From an uncultured beta proteobacterium (GTDB lineage: Bacteria > Pseudomonadota > Gammaproteobacteria > Burkholderiales > Burkholderiaceae_C), in contig CAIQYP010000335.1 in the NCBI GenBank assembly GCA_903876045.1, positions 1 to 38,705 of the forward strand: a DNA stretch of 38,705 bases, in the 5' to 3' direction. The notes under the pieces were generated by a model. The model was not told where the DNA came from, made no database searches, and saw only the letters and a program-made list of their open reading frames with translations. Made by a program: the position numbers and the translations under genes. Below, piece after piece: positions 27,594-35,864 of the stretch (position 1 is the first letter of the stretch; each line of letters starts with the position of its first letter).

Positions 27594-29254
27594 ATAGACA
27601 TTTTTTCACCGCCACGTTTGCTCTTGGCTCAATGGCTTTGGTGTGGGTTGCCGCCGGATTTTTTGGCACCAACCTTCTGGCGCTGATGGTCACGCTGCTG
27701 ATATCAGCCGTGTATGGTTTTGGCGCATTCGAGTTGCACCGCTTCAGGCAGTCCACGTCCGGTTTGACAGCCGCGCTCGCCGCAATTCCCGAAGGACTGC
27801 GCGATCTCAATGACTGGTTGGCCAGCGTGCCTGCCTCGTTGCAGAACCCGGTGCGTTTGCGCGTGGAAGGTGAGCGCGTTGGTTTGCCCGGCCCGGCACT
27901 CACCCCGTATTTGGTGGGCCTGCTGGTGATGCTGGGCATGCTGGGCACGTTCCTGGGTATGGTCGTCACGCTCAAAGGTGCAGTCTTCGCGCTGGAAGGC
28001 ACTTCTGATCTGGCTGCTATTCGCAGTGCCTTTGCCACACCCATCAAAGGCTTGGGCCTGGCCTTTGGAACCTCGGTCGCAGGCGTGGCCTCCTCCGCAG
28101 TGCTGGGTCTGTTGTCGGCCCTTAGCCGGCGCGACAGAATGCAAGCCGCGCAATTGCTGGACAGCAAAATTGCCACGCAGCTGCGTAGTTTTTCACACAG
28201 CCACCAGCGCCAGGAAACCTTCAAGGCCTTGCAGCTGCAATCCCAGGCCTTGCCGCTGATCGCCGACAAAATGCAGGCCATGATGCTGCAGATGGAGCGC
28301 GTGGGCCAGCAGATGAATGAACGCCTGCTCAGCAATCAAGAGAGCTTTCACCGCAACGTCGATTGCGTCTATACCGACCTGGCACGCTCCGTCGATCTAT
28401 CGTTGCGCAACAGCCTGTCGCAAAGCATGCAGATCGCGGGCGAAAGCATCAAACCTGTGGTCGAGGCCGCCATGACCGGTATGGCTGGCGAAGCCCGTCT
28501 GATGCACGAACGCATGGTTCTCAGCGTAGGGCAACATGGCGCTATGCTGCGCGACGAATTCAGTGCACTGCGGACCGAAGAAGCCGTGCGCGGCAACGCG
28601 GCGGTGGACCGCCTGGCCGAACTGCAAACTGCGCTCACCAGCCACCTGACAACGCTAGGCACCGCACTGGAAGACCCGATCACCCGGCTTATACAAACAG
28701 CGTCCGAGGCACCGCGCGCGGCAGCCGAAGTCATTGGCCAGTTGCGACAGGAAATCTCCCACGGCATGGCACGCGACAACGCTTTGCTGGAAGAGCGCAG
28801 CCGCATCATGGAAACCTTGAACACGCTCTTGGCGGGCATCAACCACGCCTCCCTGGAGCAGCGCGCTGTGATCGACTCGCTGGTTGCGTCGTCTGCGGTT
28901 TCGCTGGAGCGTGCGGGTGAGCAGTTTGCCGAGAAGGTGGACGCGGAAGCCATCAAGCTCGCCGACATTGCGGCGCACGTCACCAGCAGTTCGGTGGAAG
29001 TTGCCAGCCTGGGCGAGACGTTCAACTTTGCCGTACGCTCTTTCAATGAAGGCAACGAAAAGTTGATCGCCAATCTGCAGCGCATTGAGGGTGCGATGGA
29101 TAAATCCTTGGCCCGCAGCGATGACCAGTTGGCGTACTACGTGGCCCAGGCGCGTGAAGTGATTGACCTGAGCACCATGTCGCAGAAAGAAATTGTCGAA
29201 GAGTTGCGTCAATTGGCGGACAGGCAAGCCATGCTGGCGCCGGAGGCCGCGTGA
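27590..29254 (+). CDS. DUF802 protein: MotA/TolQ/ZorA-like membrane subunit with long helical tail
   Basis: The 554-residue protein has four predicted membrane helices: two at residues about 5-48, one at about 103-130 (LVGLLVMLGMLGTFLGMVVTL) and one at about 150-180 (PIKGLGLAFGTSVAGVASS). The last two carry the GTFLG and GLGxAFGTS patterns of MotA/TolQ/ExbB-type channel subunits. From about residue 190 to 554 it is helical and coiled-coil-like, a cytoplasmic tail far longer than in MotA or TolQ and reminiscent of ZorA of Zorya defence. I place it in DUF802 from gene order. It overlaps both neighbours. Confidence 0.82.
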   Translation: MNRHFFTATFALGSMALVWVAAGFFGTNLLALMVTLLISAVYGFGAFELHRFRQSTSGLTAALAAIPEGLRDLNDWLASVPASLQNPVRLRVEGERVGLPGPALTPYLVGLLVMLGMLGTFLGMVVTLKGAVFALEGTSDLAAIRSAFATPIKGLGLAFGTSVAGVASSAVLGLLSALSRRDRMQAAQLLDSKIATQLRSFSHSHQRQETFKALQLQSQALPLIADKMQAMMLQMERVGQQMNERLLSNQESFHRNVDCVYTDLARSVDLSLRNSLSQSMQIAGESIKPVVEAAMTGMAGEARLMHERMVLSVGQHGAMLRDEFSALRTEEAVRGNAAVDRLAELQTALTSHLTTLGTALEDPITRLIQTASEAPRAAAEVIGQLRQEISHGMARDNALLEERSRIMETLNTLLAGINHASLEQRAVIDSLVASSAVSLERAGEQFAEKVDAEAIKLADIAAHVTSSSVEVASLGETFNFAVRSFNEGNEKLIANLQRIEGAMDKSLARSDDQLAYYVAQAREVIDLSTMSQKEIVEELRQLADRQAMLAPEAA

Positions 29255-29895
29255 TGGAGGACGTTGACTCCGGCCTGGAACAAACCGCGCCGGTCTGGGC
29301 CGTTTTTGGCGACCTGATGTCGGGCTTGCTCGGGGCCTTTGTACTGTTGCTGTTGGGTGTGCTGGTGGTGCAACTGCAGTTGACCGCCAACCTCGAAGAC
29401 GAGGTGAAAAAACGCCAGGTCGAAGAGCAACGCCGCATCAGCCTCGAAAAAGCCTTGGCGATTCCCCTGGCCACCGGGCGCATTACCCTGAACAACGGGC
29501 GCATTGGCATCAGCGGGCGCTTGTTGTTCTCGCTGAACTCAGACCAGTTGCAGCCCGAGGGACGCAAGCTGCTCAACAGCCTGGTCCCGCCACTGCGGGC
29601 CTACCTGGGCGCGCGCGATGAACTGTTGATGATCAGCGGCTTTACCGATGACCACTCCGTTCGCGCCAGCAATAGCCAGTTTGCGGACAACTGGGAGCTG
29701 TCGGCCCAGCGGGCCTTGACCGTTACCCGCGCCCTGATTGAGGAAGGCATGCCGTCCTCCATGGTGTTTGCGGCGGCATTTGGTGCCGAGCAACCCATCA
29801 CGCCCAATGTGAACGAGGCTGCCCGCGCACAAAACCGGCGTGTGGAAATGGCACCCGTGCCCAAGGCCCGCAGTGAGAAGAATGTCGCTCCATGA
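29254..29895 (+). CDS. MotB/ZorB-like OmpA-domain membrane protein
   Basis: A 213-residue protein. A single membrane helix at about residues 15-40 (VFGDLMSGLLGAFVLLLLG) carries Asp20 at the place of the proton-binding Asp of MotB. A short coiled coil follows (EDEVKKRQVEEQRR), then a periplasmic OmpA/MotB peptidoglycan-binding domain with LMISGFTDDHSVR, NWELSAQRALTVTRAL and the RAQNRRVE motif. The ATG at 29254 overlaps the upstream stop (TGATG) and has GGAGG at 7 nt, so it is preferred to GTG 29251. Together with the DUF802 protein it probably makes an ion-driven stator anchored to the cell wall. Confidence 0.87.
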   Translation: MEDVDSGLEQTAPVWAVFGDLMSGLLGAFVLLLLGVLVVQLQLTANLEDEVKKRQVEEQRRISLEKALAIPLATGRITLNNGRIGISGRLLFSLNSDQLQPEGRKLLNSLVPPLRAYLGARDELLMISGFTDDHSVRASNSQFADNWELSAQRALTVTRALIEEGMPSSMVFAAAFGAEQPITPNVNEAARAQNRRVEMAPVPKARSEKNVAP

Positions 29896-30581
29896 GTGAG
29901 CCCGGCCATGGCGAAGTTGCAACGGACTTGTTGCCAGAGCCCTTTGACTGTGCGTGGCAGATTGCCGCTTTGCGTGAATCCGGGGCCTGTCTGTTGGATC
30001 CTGTGCGCTTCCACTACCTTGAGGCGCTGTGCGCGCGTGCAGAGGCGCAGCAAGGCCGGGTCAAAAGCATCCTGGAAAATAAGCTCGTGCTGGTTGTGGC
30101 AGATTTCAGATTGCATTTGGCGCAAGTGCAACAGCAGAGTCAAAGCGCGAGGGTAGATCGCATGGCCCCGCAGGACGTCACGGCCTTGCGCGGCGAATCG
30201 TTGGGCGAATTGGTCCGGTCAATGGCCCAGGCGGAGCCGGATGCAGGGAATCTGAACCAACACGCAACCGTTGCTATGGGGCCTGAACTGAAGTCGGTTC
30301 GCCTGTTCAGAAGCACCTGGTCCAAGCTCAGCGTCGATAAGCAGCTCAACGCCGCACTGGATCAGGCTCCCAAAAATGCCGGACCCATCAATTCCCACAT
30401 GCTGGTTTTGCGCTCACTGGCGCTGATGCGGGAAATCTCGCCCGATTACCTCAGTTGCTTTGTCTCATATGTTGATACGTTGGTTCATCTGGAGCAAAGC
30501 GATAAGTCGAAGCTCGCCATACCCAAGATTGAGGCTGAAAGCAGGGGCGGCAAAAAGCCGAAAGTGCGGCGCGCACGCTAA
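29892..30581 (+). CDS. DUF2894 family protein (last gene of stator-like operon)
   Basis: A 229-residue soluble helical protein. The N-terminal ALRESGACLLDPVRFHYLEAL and the C-terminal half with VRLFRSTWSKLSVDKQL, APKNAGPINSHMLVLRSLALM and SPDYLSCFVSYVDTL match DUF2894 as I recall it. The tail is basic (RGGKKPKVRRAR). No membrane segment or enzyme motif is visible. Its start overlaps the OmpA gene stop (ATGA), so all four genes are coupled. A terminator-like hairpin follows within 7 nt. Confidence 0.78.
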   Translation: MSEPGHGEVATDLLPEPFDCAWQIAALRESGACLLDPVRFHYLEALCARAEAQQGRVKSILENKLVLVVADFRLHLAQVQQQSQSARVDRMAPQDVTALRGESLGELVRSMAQAEPDAGNLNQHATVAMGPELKSVRLFRSTWSKLSVDKQLNAALDQAPKNAGPINSHMLVLRSLALMREISPDYLSCFVSYVDTLVHLEQSDKSKLAIPKIEAESRGGKKPKVRRAR

Positions 30582-30587
30582 TCCTGT

Positions 30588-30623
30588 CCTGGCAGCGAAA
30601 ATGGCTCTTTGATGCCAGGTTTT
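30588..30623 (+). terminator. Terminator of the stator-like operon
   Basis: CCTGGCA (30588-30594) pairs with TGCCAGG (30613-30619), followed by TTTT. The stem is 7 bp with an 18-nt loop, 6 nt after the DUF2894 stop. It is modest but well placed. Confidence 0.5.
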
Positions 30624-30753
30624 GAGCGTTCAGCGCGCGCAAGAAAATCGGTAACCACATGTACCGGCGAACTATTTCGATGCAATTTGCGGCAATGCAG
30701 GCTAAGATTCCTTCAGGGAAAATTTCGATGATATTGACTGATCGGATTCGAAA

Positions 30754-31089
30754 ATGAAGAATACTTTGGTACGTAAATTTCAGCCGTCCACGGCCAACGG
30801 GCCTTTAGCTGAATCGGGCACCGAAAAACCTGCCACGGCAGCCGCGCCGTCAGTGGATAGTCCACCCGCCTCGGACGTCGACATCCCCGAGATCAACACC
30901 AACTTCATCGACAATTTGTTTACCGACCCCACCTTTGTCGACCGGTTTGATGTGGCGTTTGGTCAAACTGTGCCTATGGGGCTGGATCCGGAAACGAAGC
31001 AGTCTGCAAAACAACGTGAGCCAGAAGACCACAGCCAAGATTGGCCGGACATGCTGGATATTTCTTTCACCAAAAAGAAACCCGATTGA
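30754..31089 (+). CDS. Hypothetical protein, 111 residues, probably disordered
   Basis: No family is recognised. The first 45 residues are rich in A, P, S and T, followed by an acidic part with INTNFIDNLFTDPTFVDRFDVAFGQ and a polar C-terminus ending in KKKPD. There is no signal peptide or membrane segment. Coding character is supported by codon usage and by placement upstream of a similarly oriented gene. The start ATG lacks a strong ribosome-binding site. It may be a small partner of the next membrane gene. Confidence 0.55.
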   Translation: MKNTLVRKFQPSTANGPLAESGTEKPATAAAPSVDSPPASDVDIPEINTNFIDNLFTDPTFVDRFDVAFGQTVPMGLDPETKQSAKQREPEDHSQDWPDMLDISFTKKKPD

Positions 31090-31130
31090 CTTTGCGTTTT
31101 TGACTTCGCGCGCCAGCGCAGATTCATCCA

Positions 31131-31172
31131 TGGCCCGAGTAAACCACTACGTAGACACACATAGTCGGGCCA
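31131..31172. repeat. Inverted repeat upstream of the 31249 gene
   Basis: TGGCCCGA (31131-31138) and TCGGGCCA (31165-31172) are perfect inverted 8-mers around a 26-nt loop that contains the palindrome CTACGTAG. No T-run follows. It may be a weak terminator or a protein-binding site. Confidence 0.4.
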
Positions 31173-31248
31173 CGTAGCCAAGCTGCGGATCACACACCTC
31201 CTTGAAACGACACTGCTTGAAAGGCAAGTGAAGTGAAAGGATTCGGTG

Positions 31249-32034
31249 ATGGACACAGTGGCTTACTCCAACGGCAGAATGCAGCCCATCCAGGTGTGGC
31301 TCGTCCGCAGTGTGGCCGTGCTTGCCGTAGTGGCTCTATTGGCAATTTCCGCGCCACTGCTTTGGGCGGCAGTATCCGCAGGCGCTGGAATCATTGCGCT
31401 CGCAGGCATGGCCACCGCAGGGTTTGCCTGCTTGCAGTTGGTTCCATGGGCGCTGCAAAAGCTGGAAAATAAAATCCTGGCCTTGAGAAAAGCAGAGGCC
31501 CGTCAAAACCCCATCGAGCAATTGCAGAATGATTGTTTCAAGCGGGAGGAGCGCCTGCAATCCTTCCGGCGTGCGCTGGTGACCATTGGCGGGCAAATTG
31601 AGTCCATGGGCCAGATGGTGGAGGAAAGACGCCATAGCGATCCGGAACATGTTCTGGACCGCCAGGACCGGGCGCTAACACGCATGAAGCACTTTTATAA
31701 CGCGAACATCCGTCGTCTTGAAGAGGCACAAATTGCACTGGAGGCGTTCCGGCATCAGGTCAAGCAAAAGATGTTTGAGTGGGAGTTCGCACAAGCGGGC
31801 AAGGTGGTGATGGCCGCTCTTAACCCCCGTGAACTGGAAGACCTCATGCAGGACCTGTTGACCGACGAAGCCCTGCGTGAAGTTCAGAGCCGCTTCAACA
31901 GCGTATTTGCAGAACTCGATATCGAGATGCGATCCATGAGTTCGCCAACCAATGATTTTCTGGAGCGCAACGACATGGAAAAAATGGAAGCGCTGACGCT
32001 TCCTGAGTTGGCAGGAAAGAGGAAATCCAAATGA
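31249..32034 (+). CDS. Membrane-anchored coiled-coil protein of unknown function
   Basis: The 261-residue product has two hydrophobic helices at about residues 15-38 and 40-62, then a long charged helical region (KREERLQSFRRALVTIGGQIESM, DRQDRALTRMKHFYNANIRRLEEAQIALE) that would lie in the cytoplasm. The helical part superficially recalls PspA-type proteins, but no diagnostic motif is seen. ATG 31249 with AAGGA at 7 nt is preferred over GTG 31246. Its stop overlaps the next small gene (ATGA). Function unknown. Confidence 0.7.
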   Translation: MDTVAYSNGRMQPIQVWLVRSVAVLAVVALLAISAPLLWAAVSAGAGIIALAGMATAGFACLQLVPWALQKLENKILALRKAEARQNPIEQLQNDCFKREERLQSFRRALVTIGGQIESMGQMVEERRHSDPEHVLDRQDRALTRMKHFYNANIRRLEEAQIALEAFRHQVKQKMFEWEFAQAGKVVMAALNPRELEDLMQDLLTDEALREVQSRFNSVFAELDIEMRSMSSPTNDFLERNDMEKMEALTLPELAGKRKSK

Positions 32035-32180
32035 ACTTCTGGAAATTACTTCGCTGGGTCTCAGCCGCAATATTTGTGGTGTTGATTCTCTTGAGCCTTG
32101 TGCTTGCGCACTCGCGTTTTGACTTCTCAACCAGCGGTGCACAAGAAATCCCGCGTCCCGCCCCCCTTATCGTCCACTAA
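32031..32180 (+). CDS. Small single-pass membrane protein, 49 residues
   Basis: This frame is below the ORF-track size limit. It starts at ATG 32031, overlapping the previous stop by 4 nt, and runs MNFWKLLRWVSAAIFVVL..., ending in PRPAPLIVH before TAA. Residues about 8-26 form one strongly hydrophobic helix, followed by a polar, Pro-rich tail of about 20 residues. The next gene starts 19 nt later behind an AAGGAG site. Overlap and hydrophobic profile make translation likely. No family is recognised. Confidence 0.65.
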   Translation: MNFWKLLRWVSAAIFVVLILLSLVLAHSRFDFSTSGAQEIPRPAPLIVH

Positions 32181-32198
32181 AAACCCAAGGAGAAAACT

Positions 32199-33170
32199 AT
32201 GAATCTATCCAAAATGCGCCACCTCTTCATCGCCTCAATAGCGGGCCTTTGCGCCCTTTCTGTTAGTCCTTTTGGTCATGCTCAGGAGACGCAGGCCGAC
32301 TGTTCGATTCGTATTGGGGGTGGTCCAAAAGGCAAGGTCTATGAATTGATGATCAAGGATATGCAGGCCGTTTGTGGTGCAGAAGTTTCTATTTGCGCCG
32401 TCCCCAGCATTGGCGGTTTGCCTAACCTGATGATGCTGTCCTCCAATCAGACGGAGTTGGGTATCGCACAACTCGATACGCTGCAAGTCATGGCGAGCGG
32501 AGGGGATGAGAATATTGCCGCGCTGCAGGCCGTTATGCCTTTGCATACCAACTTGCTGCATATTCTGTCGTTGCGTGACGGCTCCAGGGTGGGCGTCACA
32601 CCCATGCCATTTTCCGGTCAGATCCAAGTCATACGCAAGTTCTCGGACCTCAGGGGAATGAAGATTGCCGTCGTGGGCTCGACCCAATTGCTGGGTCAAA
32701 CCCTGAACAAGCAAACCGGATATGCGATGGAGCTATTGCTGGCCGAGTCCGACGACATCGCAATCAAAATGTTGCAAAGCAACCAGGTGCAGGCCGTCTT
32801 TACGGACGGCGGTTGGCCGTTGCCATCCATAGCTGGACGGTTGCCTACCAGCGGCCTCTCGCTGGTGGAGTTCGATCTCCCTGCGCCGCCGCGCTTTACC
32901 ATTGTGCAACGCACCTACCAGAACCTGGATTCGTTCAATAACAAATACCTGGGTTCCCCCAATATTCTGGTGACTCGCCCGTTCAAGGCCAGCGGTGACA
33001 TGGGCAAAAAAGTGACCACACTGCAAAGCTGCCTGATCCGTCATTTGGAAGAACTGAAAGAGGGGCGTTACCAGGCCGCATGGAAGGACGTCAAGGATCC
33101 ATTCAATACCTTGGGAGTCGCTCGTTTTGCACCGGCAATAGCCGATAAGACAAAAGTCAGCGCGCGTTGA
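32199..33170 (+). CDS. TAXI-family periplasmic solute-binding protein (orphan)
   Basis: A 323-residue exported protein with a signal peptide cleaved near GHA|QE. The mature part, with IRIGGGPKGKVYELM and the PSIGGLPNLMMLSSNQTELGIAQLD segment, fits TRAP-transporter-associated extracytoplasmic immunogenic (TAXI) receptors. No TRAP permease (DctQM-type) gene is nearby, so it may not serve transport. A Cache-domain sensor kinase gene follows 125 nt later, and I infer the binding protein could present ligand to it. The ribosome-binding site is AAGGAG. Confidence 0.75.
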   Translation: MNLSKMRHLFIASIAGLCALSVSPFGHAQETQADCSIRIGGGPKGKVYELMIKDMQAVCGAEVSICAVPSIGGLPNLMMLSSNQTELGIAQLDTLQVMASGGDENIAALQAVMPLHTNLLHILSLRDGSRVGVTPMPFSGQIQVIRKFSDLRGMKIAVVGSTQLLGQTLNKQTGYAMELLLAESDDIAIKMLQSNQVQAVFTDGGWPLPSIAGRLPTSGLSLVEFDLPAPPRFTIVQRTYQNLDSFNNKYLGSPNILVTRPFKASGDMGKKVTTLQSCLIRHLEELKEGRYQAAWKDVKDPFNTLGVARFAPAIADKTKVSAR

Positions 33171-33295
33171 ATAGTTGGGGTTTGCATTCGAGAGTCCAGG
33201 GTTTACGAGTATGTGCTGGCACCTATAGACCCCGTGCGAACCCGTGGTTGAATAGGGCATAGAGAGATTGAACATAAAACTAAACGCACGGAGCT

Positions 33296-34711
33296 ATGGG
33301 CTTCTGCAGGGGAGCATATGCCGTGGAACAAACCAAGTCCCGATTTTTACCTCAGTTGAAAGGACGTTTGACCGTTCTCCTTCTGGCGGCATTGCCCCTG
33401 ATTTTCGCCATTGTTTCCGTGGCTTTCATCGTTCAATTTCAATTTGACAATTTGTCTCGCGTCCAGCTGACTTCGGTGGAGCCGATCTTGCTGCAGGCCA
33501 GAAAAGATGAGATCAGGGACTTCGTGCAGACTGGACGCAAGGCCGTGGTGGACCTGATCAAACGCAATGGCAACACCCCCCGGACGCAGCACGAGGCGCG
33601 CGAAATGCTGCGTAGCATGGACTTCGGTGCCGACAACTACTTCTTCGTCTATGACACGCGGGGCAACGGTGTCATGCACCCCAGGCTGCCAGCCATGGAG
33701 ACCCATAATTACTGGGACCTCAAGGACCCGGACGGGGTCATGATCATTCAGCGCTTGATCAAGGAGGGAGAAGCCGGCGGCGGCTTTGTAGAGTTCCTCT
33801 GGCATCGCCCCTCCACTGGCTTGAATGAGAAAAAGATTGGCTACGCCGTCATCATTCCGGAGTGGAACTGGATGGTTGGCAGTGGCCTCTACCTCGATGC
33901 GCAACAGGAAACCGAGAGCCGTTTGCGGGAGTCAATCATCAATGCCAACCGTGCCACCCGCCAGCAGATTTTGCTGGTCTCACTGGCTGCCATCCTGATG
34001 GTGTTTGTGGGCGTGTTTACGCTCAACCTGTATGAGCATCGCAAGGCCAATAGCAAGGTCCGTTTTCTGGCGCAGGAAGTGGTTCGCTCGCAGGAGCTTG
34101 AACGAACCCGGGTCGCCCGGGAACTCCACGACGGCGTCAGCCAATCCCTTGCCTCGGTGAAATTCACCATGGAATCGGCGGACATATATCTCGACCGTGG
34201 CAAGACCGAACCCGCATCCGCATCTTTGAAGTCATCTATCGCGCAGTTGATCGCCGCCATGATTGATGTGCGTCGAATTTCACATGACCTCTACCCCACC
34301 ATTCTGGACGATGGGGGGCTTGGCGTAGCCATTGAGCAGTTGGGCCGTGAGTTCAGCGCACGCACCCACGTTCCGGTGCTGGCTGAAGTTGCACCCGTGC
34401 CGCTGCTCAAGCGCGAAGTGGCGTGGGCGCTTTACCGCTTCGTGCAACAGGCGTTGGCAAACATAGAGAGCCATGCACACGCAGGCACCGTAAGAGTCAC
34501 TTTGAATTTTTCGCACGGAATTCACTTGCACGTCGGCGACGATGGCATTGGATTCAGTGTGCTGGATTGCATGCACCGCAGAAGTGGACTGGGACTGACC
34601 AGCATGCGCGAGCGAATTGAAATGTTGGGTGGCGAGTTTGAGATCCAATCTCGGCCCGGGATGACTATTTTGAAGGCCTACCTGCCTTTGGAATCTTTAA
34701 GAACAGATTGA
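33296..34711 (+). CDS. Cache-domain sensor histidine kinase, NarL-type
   Basis: A 471-residue kinase. The first membrane helix is at about residues 22-48. A periplasmic single Cache-like domain spans about 50-215 (GADNYFFVYDTRGNGVMHP, GYAVIIPEWNWMVGSGLYLD), and the second helix is at about 220-243. The dimerisation/phosphoacceptor helix is RTRVARELHDGVSQSLASV with the conserved His, and the HATPase domain shows VGDDGIGF and GLGLTSMRERIEMLGG. HisKA_3-type kinases pair with LuxR-type regulators, as found downstream. The start is uncertain: ATG 33296 has GGAG only 2 nt away, while GTG 33323 has GGGGAG at about 9 nt. Confidence 0.9.
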   Translation: MGFCRGAYAVEQTKSRFLPQLKGRLTVLLLAALPLIFAIVSVAFIVQFQFDNLSRVQLTSVEPILLQARKDEIRDFVQTGRKAVVDLIKRNGNTPRTQHEAREMLRSMDFGADNYFFVYDTRGNGVMHPRLPAMETHNYWDLKDPDGVMIIQRLIKEGEAGGGFVEFLWHRPSTGLNEKKIGYAVIIPEWNWMVGSGLYLDAQQETESRLRESIINANRATRQQILLVSLAAILMVFVGVFTLNLYEHRKANSKVRFLAQEVVRSQELERTRVARELHDGVSQSLASVKFTMESADIYLDRGKTEPASASLKSSIAQLIAAMIDVRRISHDLYPTILDDGGLGVAIEQLGREFSARTHVPVLAEVAPVPLLKREVAWALYRFVQQALANIESHAHAGTVRVTLNFSHGIHLHVGDDGIGFSVLDCMHRRSGLGLTSMRERIEMLGGEFEIQSRPGMTILKAYLPLESLRTD

Positions 34712-34715
34712 CTTC

Positions 34716-35156
34716 ATGACTACACCTGAACCAGAACTTGCGCAATACCATGAGCCCACTCGACTACTACTGGTAGATATCCACGCCATATCGCGCACCA
34801 GTTCGAGACTATTGCTGGAATCCTTTTCGACGCTGCATGTGTTGGGGGAAACCAGTGATTACCTGGAGGCCATGAATATGGTTGCGGTATTGCAGCCTGA
34901 CGTCGTCTTGATCAGCATGCGTGTGCAAGGTGCTACGGGACCGGAGGCGGCAAAGCAGATCCTTAAGATAAAACCGAATACCAAGGTCATATTTCTAACG
35001 CTTTTTGATGACCCGGAATACGTCCGCTCGGCTATGGATGCAGGAGCCCACGCCTATGTGCTCAAGCAGGAACCTGCGGCACAGGTATTGCAGGCCATCG
35101 ATCGGGTCATGCGTAACGAGATCTATTTGTCACCTGGTTTGAATAGAAAACATTGA
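34716..35156 (+). CDS. Receiver-only pseudo-response regulator
   Basis: The 146-residue protein is a receiver domain without output domain. The acidic pocket, normally VDDH, reads VDIH (Asp21 then Ile22), and the phospho-acceptor position reads VVLISMRVQG, with Ser67 where VV(L/I)xD is expected. The Thr (FLTLFDD) and Lys (YVLKQEP) switch residues are kept. It is therefore unlikely to be phosphorylated conventionally. It lies 4 nt after the kinase gene and 12 nt before the intact regulator gene, and may modulate that pair. Confidence 0.85.
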   Translation: MTTPEPELAQYHEPTRLLLVDIHAISRTSSRLLLESFSTLHVLGETSDYLEAMNMVAVLQPDVVLISMRVQGATGPEAAKQILKIKPNTKVIFLTLFDDPEYVRSAMDAGAHAYVLKQEPAAQVLQAIDRVMRNEIYLSPGLNRKH

Positions 35157-35168
35157 AGGAATATGGTT

Positions 35169-35828
35169 ATGACCGCTCCGATCAAATTGCTGGTGGTTGA
35201 AGATCACCCTCTTTCTCGCCATGGACTCATTTCGATGCTGGAGGCGTTCGGTGATCAATTTGAAGTCGTAGCCGAGGCTGCCAACGGCGAAGAAGCCCTG
35301 CTGAAATTCGTGAACATCAAACCGGATGTGGTGATAACGGACCTGCACTTCGCGCCGAATGATCTGACGGATGGAATTGACCTGGTGCGCAGGCTACGTG
35401 AGCGGCATCCGCTAGTGCCGGTCGTAATGCTCACAGCAGAACTGGACGATGAATATTTGCTGCTGGCCCATGAGGTCGGCGTAAACGCATTTCTAAGCAA
35501 GCACTCTAGCGCTGCAGAGATTGCCAAAGCCATTGATGCTGTGGCCAGTGGCTTCACTCACTTCCCCGCGCGGCTGCGTGAGGTGCTTGAAAAGCGCAGC
35601 AAAGAGCCCCGACTGACGGAGCGTGAAAGCCAGGTAGTACCGCTCATCGCCATAGGCATGACGGCGAAGCAAATTGCAATTGAACTTACAAAACGCCAGC
35701 CGTCGAGGCCGATTGCGGATCGCACAGTTGAAATATTCAAGGGAAAAATCAGACGAAAGTTTGATTTGACCTCAACAAATTCGCTCATCGCGTTCTCTAT
35801 CAATTACTGCAAGAAAATTCGTAAATAG
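35169..35828 (+). CDS. LuxR/NarL-type response regulator
   Basis: The 219-residue regulator has an intact receiver (LLVVEDHPLSRHG acidic pair; VVITDLHF phospho-acceptor Asp; MLTAELDD; FLSKHSS Lys) and a C-terminal LuxR-like helix-turn-helix (RLTERESQVVPLIAIGMTAKQIAIEL, then RTVEIFKGKIRRKF). It is the likely output of the adjacent kinase. ATG 35169 is favoured because GAAGGA lies 8 nt upstream; the track's ATG 35163 is only 2 nt from it. Target genes are unknown; the nearby TAXI and membrane genes are candidates. Confidence 0.9.
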   Translation: MTAPIKLLVVEDHPLSRHGLISMLEAFGDQFEVVAEAANGEEALLKFVNIKPDVVITDLHFAPNDLTDGIDLVRRLRERHPLVPVVMLTAELDDEYLLLAHEVGVNAFLSKHSSAAEIAKAIDAVASGFTHFPARLREVLEKRSKEPRLTERESQVVPLIAIGMTAKQIAIELTKRQPSRPIADRTVEIFKGKIRRKFDLTSTNSLIAFSINYCKKIRK

Positions 35829-35864
35829 AGCCCGCATGCTGAACGTGTTGCTGACTGTATTTCT

